From Sphingomonas baiyangensis (GTDB lineage: Bacteria > Pseudomonadota > Alphaproteobacteria > Sphingomonadales > Sphingomonadaceae): a DNA stretch of 64,000 nucleotides. A program made the position numbers and the translations under genes. The stretch covers positions 2,160,227 to 2,224,226 of the forward strand of contig NZ_SWKR01000002.1 in assembly GCF_005144715.1 (NCBI RefSeq), read 5' to 3'. Below the pieces are notes generated by a model. It searched no databases, was not told where the DNA came from, and saw nothing but the letters and a program-made list of their open reading frames with translations. Shown here piece after piece: positions 10,692 to 20,598 of the stretch (position 1 is its first letter; each line of letters starts with the position of its first letter).

Positions 10692-11755
10692 TCGTCCCGC
10701 CCGGCGCCACCATCGGTATCATCGGATCGGGGCAACTCGGCCGGATGATCGGCATGGCGGCGGCACAGCTCGGCTACCGCATCCATGTCTATGCGCCCGA
10801 AAGCGGCCCCGCCAACGACGTCGCCTTCACGCACACGCGCGGCGCCTATGACGATGCCGCCGCGCTTGCCGCCTTCGCCGCGCAGGTCGATGTGGTCACC
10901 TACGAGTTCGAGAATGTCGCCGCCGAGCCGATCGCGGGCCTCGGCGCCAAGGTGCGCCCGTCGACGCGCTCGCTCGAGGTCGCGCAGGATCGCCTGGCCG
11001 AAAAGGCGTTCGTCGAGGCGCTGGGTGGCCGCCCCGCGCGCTGGGCGCCGGTGCCCGATCGTGCCGCGCTCGACGCCGCGATCGAGGCCGTCGGCTGCCC
11101 GGCGGTCCTCAAGACCACGCGGTTCGGCTATGACGGCAAGGGACAGGCGCGGTTGGCCAGCACCGCTGATGCCTATGCCGCCTGGTCCGCGATCGGCGGC
11201 GCGCCCGCGGTGCTCGAGGCGTTCGTGCCGTTCGAGCATGAATTCTCGATCCTCGTCGTGCGCGGCGGCGATGGCGCATCGCTGAGCTATCCCCCCGTGC
11301 ACAACGTCCACCGCGACGGCATACTCGACGTGTCGCGCATCCCCGCCCCCGCGCCGGTCGCGGCACAATGGACCGAAGCCGCCGCGCTCGCCGGCCGCGT
11401 CGCCGATGCGCTCGGCCATGTCGGCGTGCTGTGCCTCGAATTCTTCTGCGGTGCCGAGGGGCCGGTGTTCAACGAGATGGCGCCGCGCGTGCACAACTCG
11501 GGGCACTGGACGATCGAGGGCGCCGTCACCTCGCAGTTCGAGAACCATGTCCGCGCGATCTGCGGCCTGCCGCTGGGGCCGACCGCGGCCACCGGACAGT
11601 CGATCGCGATGACCAACCTGATCGGCGACGATGTGGGGGAATGGCCGGCGCTGTTCGGCGAGCCCGGCGCGCATGTGCATCTGTACGGCAAGCACGAGGC
11701 GCGTCCCGGCCGCAAGATGGGCCATGTGACGCGGGTGGAGCCGTTCGCGACCTAG
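10688..11755 (+). CDS. purK: N5-carboxyaminoimidazole ribonucleotide synthase PurK
   Basis: This 355-residue ATP-grasp enzyme makes N5-CAIR from AIR, bicarbonate and ATP, feeding PurE. It has the N-terminal nucleotide-fold motif [13 protein letters not shown], the ATP-grasp lysine segment [30 protein letters not shown], and the metal-binding [18 protein letters not shown]. The ATG at 10688 overlaps the purE stop. Its own TAG (11753-11755) overlaps the stop codon of a small gene on the minus strand. Confidence 0.97.
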   Translation: MIVPPGATIGIIGSGQLGRMIGMAAAQLGYRIHVYAPESGPANDVAFTHTRGAYDDAAALAAFAAQVDVVTYEFENVAAEPIAGLGAKVRPSTRSLEVAQDRLAEKAFVEALGGRPARWAPVPDRAALDAAIEAVGCPAVLKTTRFGYDGKGQARLASTADAYAAWSAIGGAPAVLEAFVPFEHEFSILVVRGGDGASLSYPPVHNVHRDGILDVSRIPAPAPVAAQWTEAAALAGRVADALGHVGVLCLEFFCGAEGPVFNEMAPRVHNSGHWTIEGAVTSQFENHVRAICGLPLGPTAATGQSIAMTNLIGDDVGEWPALFGEPGAHVHLYGKHEARPGRKMGHVTRVEPFAT

Positions 11756-11922
11756 GCAGGCGCGGGGCGCGGGATGCGCTTGCCCTTGGTGCGCCTGGTA
11801 AGGTGAAACCGCGCGCAGCGATCACAGCGATACGAGCGTAGCGGCAGGTCGCCTGCCGCCAGCAGCGCATCCGCGACACTATCGAACCGCCGCTTGGCTC
11901 GGCAGCGCAACCGGGTGCGCAT
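11752..11922 (-). CDS. Small Cys-pair (zinc-ribbon-like) protein, 56 aa
   Basis: This short frame encodes 56 residues. After MRTRLRCRAKRRFDSVADAL comes a knuckle YRCDRCARFHLTRRTKG, with a CxxC pair and nearby His, like the half zinc-ribbon of small basic zinc-binding proteins. A third Cys is at residue 7. The Arg/Lys-rich composition suggests nucleic-acid binding. The stop codon (11752-11754) overlaps the purK stop on the opposite strand. Upstream the frame stays open but offers no better start. I judge it real because the composition is protein-like and the motif is coherent. The function is unknown. Confidence 0.6.
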   Translation of the reverse strand: MRTRLRCRAKRRFDSVADALLAAGDLPLRSYRCDRCARFHLTRRTKGKRIPRPAPA

Positions 11923-11982
11923 CAGCGCGGCCTGGTCACGCGACGAACCGGGCGACCCGCAGACGCGGGCCGCCCGTTCGCA

Positions 11983-12279
11983 TCAGGCGCGCGTGCCTTC
12001 CAGCGGGAAGCTGCCGAACGCGCCCGCCGTTACCTTGCCCGACAGCGTGTCGCCATCGACCGTTGCTTCGCAATCGAGCGTCATCGGCATCGGCACGGTG
12101 ATGTCCATCTTCCACTTGAGCGTGTCGCCGTCGACGCTGCCCGTCACGTCCGACGTGCCCATGCCGCCGGCGAAATTGCCGGTGAAGCTGTCACCGTTCG
12201 ATTGCACGTTGAGCGTCGCCTTCTGGTCGCCCATCGGCGACTTGACCACGGTATCCCAGTTGCCGTCGACATTGGCCAT
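11983..12279 (-). CDS. Small beta-rich cytoplasmic protein, unknown function
   Basis: The 98-residue protein has no signal peptide and alternates short beta-strand-like segments: GNWDTVVKSPMGDQKATLNV, SFTGNFAGG, DVTGSVDGDTLKWKMD, DGDTLSGKVTAG and GSFPLEGTRA. The repeating pattern G-x-F/L-x-G-x-V-D-G-D-T-L suggests a small antiparallel sheet or barrel. I do not recognise a named family. It is 16 bases downstream of the M16 protease gene and is probably co-transcribed with it. Confidence 0.75.
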   Translation of the reverse strand: MANVDGNWDTVVKSPMGDQKATLNVQSNGDSFTGNFAGGMGTSDVTGSVDGDTLKWKMDITVPMPMTLDCEATVDGDTLSGKVTAGAFGSFPLEGTRA

Positions 12280-12295
12280 CTTGTCTCTCCCGATC

Positions 12296-15205
12296 TCAGT
12301 TCGCTCGCGGTGCGGCGCTGCCGCCCACCGCGCTTGCCGGCACCACCTCGACCGGCAGGCCTAGGCTGTCAAGCTGCCCCCGGACCTGCGAGGCGTCGCC
12401 CACGACGACCCATACCCACTTCGCCGGATCGATCGTCCCGCGTGCCGCAGCGTCAAGCTGCTGCGGCGTGAGCGCGCGATATTTTTGCGTGATCGTGTCG
12501 TAATAATTGTCGGGGCGGCCATAGAGGTCGTTCGCCTGCATCCCCGCCAGCACCGCGCCGCTCGTCTCGAAATTGCCGGCCAGTTCGCGCGTCTCGCCGT
12601 TGATCGTGCGCTCGAACTCGGCGGGGGTGACGCCGCTGGTCGACAGGAACCCGCTCACCTGCTCGCGCAGCGAAGCGAGCGCCGGGCCGGTCTTGTCGGC
12701 TTGTACCGGCGCGTTGACGATATAGGGCACGGCATGCTCCATCCGGTTGAAGCCACCGCGCGCGCCGTAGGACCAGCCCTTCTCCTCGCGCAGGTCCATG
12801 TTGATGCGGCTGAGAAAGCCCGAACCGAGCACCTCGTTGGCGGTGAATTCGGGCAGCAGCTCGCCCTTGGGGTCGAGGCCGGTGATCTGCCCGCCCGCGA
12901 TCAGCGACTGCGGCGAATCGGGTCGGTCGATCAGCACGATGCGCGGGCTCGCCTGCGTCGGCCGCGCGGTGAAGCTCTTGGCGCCCGCCGCACCGTTTGC
13001 GCGCCAGTTGCCGAACTGCCGCTCGAACGCCGCCTGCACCTCGGCCAGCGGCCGGTCGCTGACCACGAAGATCTTGGCCTTGTCGGGCCTCAGCCACGCT
13101 TGGTGGAAAGCCGCGAGATCGGCGCGCGTCAGCCCCTTCACCGCCGCCGGATCGCCGGTGCCGGCTGCCAGCTTGGCATAGGGCGCGCTGTCGCCATAGA
13201 GCAGGCCGGGCAGCCGCCGTGCCGCGAGCGCGCCCGGATTGGTCAGCTCGGCGGCGATGCGCGCCAGCGTCTGGCCGCGCAGCCGCTCGATCTCGCTGTC
13301 GGCAAAGGCCGGGTTGCGAACGATGTCGCCGAGCAGCGCCACCGATCCGTCGAGATTGGGGCTGGGCGTGAACAGCGACACGAAGCTGCGATCGGCATCA
13401 TTGCCCGTCGAGATCCGCGCGCCGAGCCGCTCCTGCGCCTCGGCCAGCGCGTTGACGTCGCGCGTCGTGGTGCCCTCGTCGATCGCGGCGAGCGTGAAGT
13501 TGGCGAGCCCCAGCTTGCCTGCCGGATCGGCGACCTGACCGGCATCGAAGCTGACGATCGCCTGCGTCGTCGGCACCGCCTGCTGGCGTGCGTAGACAAG
13601 CTCGATGCCGTTCGACAGGCGCGCGCGCTGCACATCGGGGAAGTCGATGTCGCGAATGTCGGCTACGGGCGGCAGCGCGCCGCGCGTGCCCTGCGCCGGT
13701 CCATCGGCCGCTGCGGGCGTCGGCGCGGCATTGGCCTGCGCGGTGTTGGTCGCCTGCGCCGCCGCCGTGGGCGCGGCAGGCGTGGTGCCCGGCTCGACAT
13801 AGGCCTCGCGCTCGCCCGGCTGCACTGTCAGCGCATAGACGGGGCGCGTCAGCCACTTGGCGGCGGCGGCGCGCACCGATTGCGGCGTGGCAGCCGCGAT
13901 CGCCGCCAGCTCCTTCTTGTAGTGCGCGGGGTCGTCGGCGAACAGCGCGCCGCTCGCCAGCGTCGCTGCCTTGCCGCCGAAGCCGCCCACCTGCTCGAGC
14001 CCGCCCAGTCTGCGCGCGACAGTGGTGGTTGCGACGCGCTGAATCTCGTCCTCGGTCGGGCCGTTCTTGATGAAATCGGCGATCAGCGCATCGAGCGCGC
14101 GGCCCGCTTCGGCGGCGTCGACGCCGGGGCGCACGTCCATCTGCACCATGAAGATGCCGACCTGCGCGAAGCTCTGGTTATACGATGCCGCACTCACCGC
14201 CAGCTGGCGCCCACGCACCAGTTCGCGATCGAGCCGCGAGCTCGCCAGCCCGCCCAGCACGCCTGCCGCGACGGTCAGGTTGTGCGCGTCGGTTTCGCGC
14301 AGACCGGGAACGGCCCACATGCGATAGAGCCGCGTGTTCGCCACGCGATCGTTCATCGTCTCGGCGACCGGCGCGGGCAGCGTCGGCACCGGGGCGGGCG
14401 GCAGCTTGGTCTCGGGGCCACGCGGGATCGCGCCGAAATATTTCTCCATCAGCGGCCGCGCGGTCGCGACGTCGATATCGCCCGCCAGCGCGATGATCGC
14501 GTTGTTGGGGCCGTAATAGCTGCGGAACCACGTCTTCACGTCCTCGAGGCTGGCGGCCTGGAGATCGGCCATCGAGCCGATGGTCGAGTGGTGATAGGGG
14601 TGGCCGACGGGGAACAGCCCCTCGCTCATCTTGTAGCGCACGAGGCCATAGGGCTGGTTGTCGCCTTGCCGCTTCTCGTTCTGCACCACGCCGATCTGGT
14701 TATCGAGATTGCGCTGCGTGACGGCGCCGAGCAGATAGCCCATGCGGTCGCTCTCGAGGAACAGGATGCGGTCGAGCGCGGCCCTGGGCACCGTCTGGAA
14801 ATAATTGGTGCGATCGAAGCTGGTGGTGCCGTTGAGGTCGGTCGCGCCGATCGCGCGCAGCGGCTCGAAATAGTCGCCCGGCGCATTCTCGGTGCCGTTG
14901 AACATGAGATGCTCGAACAGGTGCGCGAAGCCCGTCTTGCCCTTGGGCTCGTGCTTCGATCCGACGTCGTACCATACCGACACGCCGACGATCGGCGCCT
15001 TGCGATCGGTATGCACCAGCACCGTCAGGCCGTTGTCGAGCGTGAAGCTCTCATAGGGGATGTCGACCTGCGCGATGAGGTCGGCGACGGGGGCGGCCGC
15101 GGGCAGCGCGGCGGCGGCCTGCTGGCGCTGCGCCTGTGCGTGCACCGTGGGCACGGCGATCGCCATCATCGCGACGCCCGACAGGGCACGGAACATCGAA
15201 CGCAT
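12296..15205 (-). CDS. M16 family zinc metalloprotease, exported, two-half form
   Basis: This 969-residue periplasmic or envelope pitrilysin-type protease has a signal peptide (1-23, ending VHAQ). The N-terminal half has the inverted zinc motif HLFEH (His95, Glu98 catalytic, His99) and the third ligand Glu177 in VVQNEKRQ. A Pro/Ala-rich linker near residues 470-505 joins a second, catalytically inactive M16 half that contains RINMDLREEKGWSYGARGG, the conserved arginine/tyrosine substrate-clamp segment. The family degrades peptides or processes precursors inside a clamshell chamber. It lies downstream of an S45 acylase in the same direction. Confidence 0.93.
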   Translation of the reverse strand: MRSMFRALSGVAMMAIAVPTVHAQAQRQQAAAALPAAAPVADLIAQVDIPYESFTLDNGLTVLVHTDRKAPIVGVSVWYDVGSKHEPKGKTGFAHLFEHLMFNGTENAPGDYFEPLRAIGATDLNGTTSFDRTNYFQTVPRAALDRILFLESDRMGYLLGAVTQRNLDNQIGVVQNEKRQGDNQPYGLVRYKMSEGLFPVGHPYHHSTIGSMADLQAASLEDVKTWFRSYYGPNNAIIALAGDIDVATARPLMEKYFGAIPRGPETKLPPAPVPTLPAPVAETMNDRVANTRLYRMWAVPGLRETDAHNLTVAAGVLGGLASSRLDRELVRGRQLAVSAASYNQSFAQVGIFMVQMDVRPGVDAAEAGRALDALIADFIKNGPTEDEIQRVATTTVARRLGGLEQVGGFGGKAATLASGALFADDPAHYKKELAAIAAATPQSVRAAAAKWLTRPVYALTVQPGEREAYVEPGTTPAAPTAAAQATNTAQANAAPTPAAADGPAQGTRGALPPVADIRDIDFPDVQRARLSNGIELVYARQQAVPTTQAIVSFDAGQVADPAGKLGLANFTLAAIDEGTTTRDVNALAEAQERLGARISTGNDADRSFVSLFTPSPNLDGSVALLGDIVRNPAFADSEIERLRGQTLARIAAELTNPGALAARRLPGLLYGDSAPYAKLAAGTGDPAAVKGLTRADLAAFHQAWLRPDKAKIFVVSDRPLAEVQAAFERQFGNWRANGAAGAKSFTARPTQASPRIVLIDRPDSPQSLIAGGQITGLDPKGELLPEFTANEVLGSGFLSRINMDLREEKGWSYGARGGFNRMEHAVPYIVNAPVQADKTGPALASLREQVSGFLSTSGVTPAEFERTINGETRELAGNFETSGAVLAGMQANDLYGRPDNYYDTITQKYRALTPQQLDAAARGTIDPAKWVWVVVGDASQVRGQLDSLGLPVEVVPASAVGGSAAPRAN

Positions 15206-15273
15206 AATTATCTCCGGTAGTTACGCTTGTTACGATAGCGCGGTGTAGCGCGCATGCAATACGCTCGTTGGTA

Positions 15274-17409
15274 TCAGGGGCGATAGGCGCGCACGATGTT
15301 GGGCCGCAGTTCGGCGGGGTCGAACCAGGTCGGCTTGAAACGCTTGGCGACGAACAGCGGCGCCTGATCGACATGATGCGGCGACTGCGGCCGCGTCGTC
15401 GCCGCGCCGAACGGGTTGATCGACTTCGATCGCACGCGCCCGTCGCGCGTCCATTCGACGAACTGGATGAAGCTGTCGCCGTGGCGCACCGCGAGCCGGC
15501 CGTCCTCGTCGACGTCCCACAGCGCCATCGCGCGCAACACGTCGGGGCCACCGTCAAGCGGCAGGTCGACTTTCCCCTGCCGCAGCCGAAGCAATTGCCC
15601 CAGCGGCACGTCGAGCCGGCCGAAATGCTCCATCAGATGCTCGGCCGAGCTGCGCAGCGCATCGCGCGGATCGGCGCGGTCCTTGCGCGGATAATGCCAG
15701 CGATTGCCCTCGCGCAGCACCAGCGTGGCCAGCGCATCGGCGGGTCCCTTCCCGTCGTAATTCCAGTCCCAGCGCCTGAGTACGTCCTGTGCGGCCTTCA
15801 CCGTGGCGTCGCCCTTCGGATCGAGCGCCAGCATCGCCTCGAACCACTTGCCCGCCCAGCTCGCGCGGCTGACGGCGCTGTCGAACTTGATCGCCTCGAG
15901 CTCGGCCTGGCTGATCGCGGTATCGGCTTCCATCAGCTCGATCGATCGCACACCGCGATTGGTCATGTCCTCCTCGATGCCGAGCAGCGGCGAATAGTCG
16001 CCGCGGCGCATCTCGCTCGAAGGGCCGGCCGCCACGAACGGCGTGTGGTTGGCGTTGATGATGTAGCCCGACGCCGGGTTCACGTTCTTCGGCACGCCGC
16101 GCCACGGCACCATGCCCGTCCACAGCGCGCGGCTGGTGTCGCCGGGCAACACGCCTGCATAGTCGAAGCCCGGTCGGCGCACGGGAAAGCCGGCATTGTA
16201 GAACAGGCCGATATTGCCCGTGCGATCGGCGTAGATGAAGTTGGTGCCGGGGATGCCCTGCATCGCCATCGCGCGCTGCCACTGGTCGAAGTCCTGCGCC
16301 TTGGTCAGCCGGTAATATTGCTCGACCATGCGCAGCTGGTCGGCGCCGCCATAGCGAAAGGCGAACGTGCCGGCATCGTTTCGCATCGCCGGGCCATGCA
16401 CCGATCGGTACACCATGCGCGGCACCGGCAGCACGAACGGCCCTACGCGCACGCGCAGCCACACCCGCCGGGCCTCGAGTGGCCGCCACTGCCCGTCGAG
16501 CCGATAGCGTTCGCCGCCATCGTCCATCGCCAGCTTGTAGACGTCGATCACGTCGGGGCGGTTGACGGTGTTCGTCCACCCCAGATTGCGGTTGTGGCCG
16601 AGCAGCGGATAGGGCGCGCCGGGAAAGGTCGCGCCGGTAAAGTCCCAGCCCTCGCGCGAATGGACGCTCAGCTCGTACCACGCGACGCCCCCGCGCCACG
16701 GCTGGTGGGAGTTGGAAACCAGCCGCGTCGCGCCATCGGTGCTGCGGCGGGGCGCCACCGCCCAGGCGTTCGACCCACCCTCGATCGCGCGCGGGCCGGC
16801 GGGGGTGACGTTTGGCGCATCGAGGGGGGCGTCGGGCAGCGCCATCTCGCGCGGCAGATCGTCGCCATTGGCAAGCGCGCCGAGCACATTTTCGAGGCCG
16901 ACGAAGAAGGGCGATCGCAGCACGAAGCCCGTCGCCACGTCCTCGCCGTTGACGGGGAACAGCCGGCGCAGCTTCACCTGATCGGGGTGGCGCTCGGCAT
17001 AGAGGTTGAGGCCGGCGGCATAGCCGTCGAGCAGCGCGCGCACATCGGCGGGCTGGCTGGCATAGTCGCGCGCCACAGTGTCGCGCGCGCCGAGCAGATG
17101 CAGCACATAATCGGTCGCCGCCCCCGTCTCGCCGGTGATCGCGCCCAGCCGCCCGCGCGTCATCGCCAGCACTTCCTGCAGCGTCGCGAAATCATCCTCG
17201 GCATGGGCATAGCCGATGCCGTGCGCGACGTCGGCATCGGTGGTGCCGAAGATATGCGGCACGCCGAAGCGGTCGCGCGCGATCGCCACGTCATACTGGC
17301 GTGGCGGCGGCGGCGGCGACGCCTCGGCAGTCAGCGGCTCCCAGATCGCAAGACCGAGCGCGACGATCAGCACGACCGCCAGCAATCCGATACCCAACCG
17401 CTTCAGCAT
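15274..17409 (-). CDS. Penicillin acylase family (peptidase S45) N-terminal-nucleophile hydrolase
   Basis: This 711-residue precursor begins with an N-terminal membrane/signal segment (about 5-23). The alpha-subunit region follows (RDRFGVPHIFGTTDADVAHGIGYAHAEDDFATLQ), then the autocatalytic site EGGSNAW with nucleophile Ser213, and the long beta subunit with NSHQPW, the typical oxyanion/asparagine region. S45 enzymes hydrolyse amide bonds of acylated compounds, including penicillins, acyl-homoserine lactones and N-acyl amino acids. The sequence alone does not fix the substrate. It is divergent from the M28 peptidase and upstream of the M16 protease. Confidence 0.93.
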   Translation of the reverse strand: MLKRLGIGLLAVVLIVALGLAIWEPLTAEASPPPPPRQYDVAIARDRFGVPHIFGTTDADVAHGIGYAHAEDDFATLQEVLAMTRGRLGAITGETGAATDYVLHLLGARDTVARDYASQPADVRALLDGYAAGLNLYAERHPDQVKLRRLFPVNGEDVATGFVLRSPFFVGLENVLGALANGDDLPREMALPDAPLDAPNVTPAGPRAIEGGSNAWAVAPRRSTDGATRLVSNSHQPWRGGVAWYELSVHSREGWDFTGATFPGAPYPLLGHNRNLGWTNTVNRPDVIDVYKLAMDDGGERYRLDGQWRPLEARRVWLRVRVGPFVLPVPRMVYRSVHGPAMRNDAGTFAFRYGGADQLRMVEQYYRLTKAQDFDQWQRAMAMQGIPGTNFIYADRTGNIGLFYNAGFPVRRPGFDYAGVLPGDTSRALWTGMVPWRGVPKNVNPASGYIINANHTPFVAAGPSSEMRRGDYSPLLGIEEDMTNRGVRSIELMEADTAISQAELEAIKFDSAVSRASWAGKWFEAMLALDPKGDATVKAAQDVLRRWDWNYDGKGPADALATLVLREGNRWHYPRKDRADPRDALRSSAEHLMEHFGRLDVPLGQLLRLRQGKVDLPLDGGPDVLRAMALWDVDEDGRLAVRHGDSFIQFVEWTRDGRVRSKSINPFGAATTRPQSPHHVDQAPLFVAKRFKPTWFDPAELRPNIVRAYRP

Positions 17410-17505
17410 CCACGCGCCCCTCGCTCGGCGGGTTCTTCGCCCGCGGTTGCAACGGCTTGCCGTTCGATTAGACCATGCGCAACCGCCCTCTTGCGAAAGT
17501 CACCG

Positions 17506-19086
17506 ATGCGCCGCCTGCTTTTCTCCGCGCTGCTGCTCGCCACCGCCCCCATCGCCTATGCGCAGCAGGCGCCCGTCACCATCACGCCGCAGGCGGTGCG
17601 CGGGCATGTCGAGTTCCTCGCCGACGACCTGTTGCAGGGCCGCGAGGCCGGGACGCCCGGCTACGACATCGCCGCGCGCTATGTCGCGACGCGCTTTGCG
17701 ATGCTCGGGCTCGAGCCTGCCAATGGCGACAGCTGGTATCAGCAGGTGCCGCTCGAAGCGACGCAGGCGCCCGATCGCAATGTCTCCTACGTCACGATCG
17801 GCGGCCGGCGCTTCGCGGCGGGCGAGGACGTGGTGATGCTCGGCGGCGACGGTACGCCCGCGGCGATCAAGGGCGACGTGGTGTTCGTCGGCCACGGGCT
17901 CGAAAGCGCCGAGCATGGCCTTGACGACTATGCCGGGCTCGATGTGCGCGGCAAGGTGGTGGCGATGCTGGCGGGCGCGCCGAAATCGGTGCCCGGCGAA
18001 GCCGCCGCGCAACTGAGCGAAGGCAAGACCGCGCTGGCGCGCGCCAAGGGCGCGACCGCGATCCTCACCATCTACGGCCGCGAGTTGTTCAAGCAATATT
18101 CGTGGGACACCATCGCCCATTCGACCGGTGCGCAAACGGCGCTCGCAGGCAATGCCGCGCCTGCCGACGAGCCGGTGCGCGCGATCCTCAGCCCCAAGGC
18201 GATCGATGCGCTGTTCGCGCGCGCGCCGCGCAGCTACGCGCAGGTCGATACCGGCGCCGCCGTGCGCGGCTTCGCGCTCGCGCAGCCCGTCGCCATCGCG
18301 CATGCGAATACCAGCCGCCGCTTCGAGAGCCCCAACGTCATCGGCGTCATTCCCGGCAGCGATCCCGCGCTCAAGAACGAGGTGGTGTTGCTGATGGCGC
18401 ATCTCGACCATGTCGGCGTCGGCCGCGCGGTGAAGGGCGATGCGATCTACAATGGCGCGATGGACAATGCCGCCGGCACTGCCGCGATGCTCGAGGTCGC
18501 GCGCGCCTTTGCCGAGGGCGGCGCGCGGCCGAAGCGCACCGTGATGTTCGCCGCCGTCACTGCCGAGGAGAAGGGCTTGCTCGGCTCTGAATGGCTGGCG
18601 AAGCACCCGATCGGCGCGGGCAAGGTGGTCGCGGTCGTCAATCTCGACATGCCGCTGCTCACCTACGACTTCACCGATGTCGTCGCGTTCGGTGCCGAGC
18701 ATTCGACGATGGGGCCGCTGGTCGCCGCCGCCGCCGCGAAGGACGGCGTCACGCTCTCGCCCGATCCGATGCCCGAGGAAAATCTGTTCATGCGCTCGGA
18801 TCACTACAGCTTCGTGCAGCAGGGCGTGCCTTCGGTGTTCCTCGTCACCGGCCATGCCAATGGCGGCGGCAAGGCGTTTCGCGACTTCCTGGCGACGCAT
18901 TACCACAAGCCGAGCGACGACCTGTCGCTGCCGTTCAACTGGAACGCCGCCGCCAAGTTCGCACGCGTCAACCACGCCATCGCCGCCTCGCTCGCCGATG
19001 CCGCTCAAGCGCCGCGCTGGTATGCCGACAGCGTCTATGGTCGCAAGTTCGCGCCCGATGCCCCCAAGGCGACGCGCGCGGACTGA
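17506..19086 (+). CDS. M28 family zinc aminopeptidase, exported
   Basis: The 526-residue protein has a signal peptide (1-18, ending IAYAQ). A first M28 part (HVEFLADDLLQGREAGTPGYD) is followed by an inserted protease-associated-like region (about 110-270) and the di-zinc core: MAHLDHVGVG (His, Asp), GAMDNAAGTAAML (bridging Asp), AVTAEEKGLLGS (catalytic Glu-Glu), VNLDMP (Asp) and HYHKPSDD (His). These enzymes remove N-terminal residues from peptides in the periplasm. The ATG at 17506 is the only start that gives a clean signal peptide. It is divergent from the S45 acylase and followed by two amidohydrolases in the same direction. Confidence 0.93.
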   Translation: MRRLLFSALLLATAPIAYAQQAPVTITPQAVRGHVEFLADDLLQGREAGTPGYDIAARYVATRFAMLGLEPANGDSWYQQVPLEATQAPDRNVSYVTIGGRRFAAGEDVVMLGGDGTPAAIKGDVVFVGHGLESAEHGLDDYAGLDVRGKVVAMLAGAPKSVPGEAAAQLSEGKTALARAKGATAILTIYGRELFKQYSWDTIAHSTGAQTALAGNAAPADEPVRAILSPKAIDALFARAPRSYAQVDTGAAVRGFALAQPVAIAHANTSRRFESPNVIGVIPGSDPALKNEVVLLMAHLDHVGVGRAVKGDAIYNGAMDNAAGTAAMLEVARAFAEGGARPKRTVMFAAVTAEEKGLLGSEWLAKHPIGAGKVVAVVNLDMPLLTYDFTDVVAFGAEHSTMGPLVAAAAAKDGVTLSPDPMPEENLFMRSDHYSFVQQGVPSVFLVTGHANGGGKAFRDFLATHYHKPSDDLSLPFNWNAAAKFARVNHAIAASLADAAQAPRWYADSVYGRKFAPDAPKATRAD

Positions 19087-19218
19087 CCTGCCTTCGTCCT
19101 CGGCCGATTTTTCCCGCGCAGCTCCGCCGGGGGTGGACACGATGCGGCCTGCATGTTTACTTTATACCTATAGCAATTTTGCGTCGCTGAAGGCGCGAGT
19201 CGCGAAAGGAGATAAGGC

Positions 19219-20598
19219 ATGCGTGCTATCCCCCTGTTCGCCGCCGGGCTCGCGCTCGGCATCGCGGCGCCCGCGACTGCGCAGCGATCGGTCGAGCCGG
19301 GCCAACCGCCGCATGCCAGCCCGCGTGTGGCCGCACCGACGATCGTCCATGCCGGCAGGCTGATGACCGCGCCGGGCGAGCGTGTGCTCACCGAGGCGAC
19401 GATCGTCACCGAAGGCGGCCGTATCCGCAGCGTCGAGCAGGGCTATCGCGACGCCGCCGCGCTCGGCCTGGCCGCCGGCACACCCGCTGTCGATCTTCGC
19501 GACAAATATGTGCTGCCGGGCTTCATGGACCTGCACGTCCACATCACCAGCAACGGCATCGCCGGTCGCCTGCCGGGCACGCGGATGCGGCAGGAGGATG
19601 CGTTCTTCGCGCTCAACGGCGCCACCAACGCCAAGGCTACGCTGCTGGCGGGCTTCACCACGATCCGCGATCTGGGGGCCGCGAATGACGCGATCTTCTC
19701 GCTGCGCGACGCCATCCGCATGGGCGTGGTGCCCGGCCCCAAGATCGTCGCCGCCGGCCGCGGCATCAGCCCCACCAACGGCCATGGCGACGCGCACGAC
19801 ATGAAGCGCGCCTTCCTCGACGCCGAACCGCGCGACAGCGTGTGCGACGGGCCCGACGACTGCCGCCGCGCCACGCGCGCCGCGATCAAATACGGCGCCG
19901 ACGTCATCAAGGTGCATGTGACGGGCGGCGTGCTCGATCCGTCGGACGCCGGCACCGAGCAGCAGTTCACCGACGCCGAACTGACCGCCATCGCCGAGGC
20001 CGCGCATTCGATGGGCCGCAAGGTGACGACGCATGCGCACGGCAAGGGCGGCATCGATGCCGCGACGCGCGCGGGCTATGATTCGATCGAGCACGGCATG
20101 TGGGCCGACGAGGAGAGCCTCAGGCTGATGAAGCAGCACGGCACCTGGCTCATCCCCACCGTCTGGCCGATCACCTATGTCGGCGACACGCCCGAAAAGG
20201 TGATGCGCGGGCCGATGGCGGGCATCAATCCCAACTCGCTCGCCAAGCTCCTGAAACTCGGCGACCAGCCCAAGAAGCTCGTGCGCATGGCGGTGAAGAT
20301 CGGCACGCCGGTGGCATTGGGCACCGACAGCGGCATCTCGCCACACGGCACCAATGCGCAGGAAATGGTCGAATATGTCGATGCCGGCATGACCCCGGTC
20401 GAGGCGCTCAAGACCGGCACCGTCAACGCCGCCGCCGCCGCGGGCCTTGCAGATCGCGGCCGCATCCAGCCGGGCCTCGCCGCCGACATCATCGCGCTCG
20501 ACGGCGATCCCGTCGCCGACATCAACCAGGTGATGAACGTCGATTTCGTCATGCGCGACGGCATCGTGTTCAAGCAGGCCGGGAAGGAAGTGCAGTGA
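19219..20598 (+). CDS. Exported metal-dependent amidohydrolase (Xaa-Pro dipeptidase-like/imidazolonepropionase-like)
   Basis: This 459-residue amidohydrolase-superfamily enzyme has a signal peptide (1-21, ending ATAQ). Metal-site motifs are MDLHVHITSNG (HxH), ADVIKVHVTGG (candidate carboxylated Lys), TTHAHGKGG and DSIEHGMWADEE (two His), and LGTDSGISPHG (catalytic Asp). Characterised relatives from Caulobacter and environmental DNA hydrolyse dipeptides and N-acyl amino acids, so a role in periplasmic peptide breakdown fits the neighbours. AAAGGAGAT precedes the ATG. The downstream amidohydrolase overlaps it. Confidence 0.92.
   Translation: MRAIPLFAAGLALGIAAPATAQRSVEPGQPPHASPRVAAPTIVHAGRLMTAPGERVLTEATIVTEGGRIRSVEQGYRDAAALGLAAGTPAVDLRDKYVLPGFMDLHVHITSNGIAGRLPGTRMRQEDAFFALNGATNAKATLLAGFTTIRDLGAANDAIFSLRDAIRMGVVPGPKIVAAGRGISPTNGHGDAHDMKRAFLDAEPRDSVCDGPDDCRRATRAAIKYGADVIKVHVTGGVLDPSDAGTEQQFTDAELTAIAEAAHSMGRKVTTHAHGKGGIDAATRAGYDSIEHGMWADEESLRLMKQHGTWLIPTVWPITYVGDTPEKVMRGPMAGINPNSLAKLLKLGDQPKKLVRMAVKIGTPVALGTDSGISPHGTNAQEMVEYVDAGMTPVEALKTGTVNAAAAAGLADRGRIQPGLAADIIALDGDPVADINQVMNVDFVMRDGIVFKQAGKEVQ

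Noticed and set aside
12485..15220. A plus-strand open frame of 911 codons opposite the M16 protease
   Set aside because: Antisense shadow of a clearly coding gene; no signal peptide, domain or ribosome-binding site of its own.
15268..17505. A long N-terminal extension of the M28 peptidase frame
   Set aside because: The extension is antisense to the S45 acylase. The signal peptide beginning at 17506 defines the real start.
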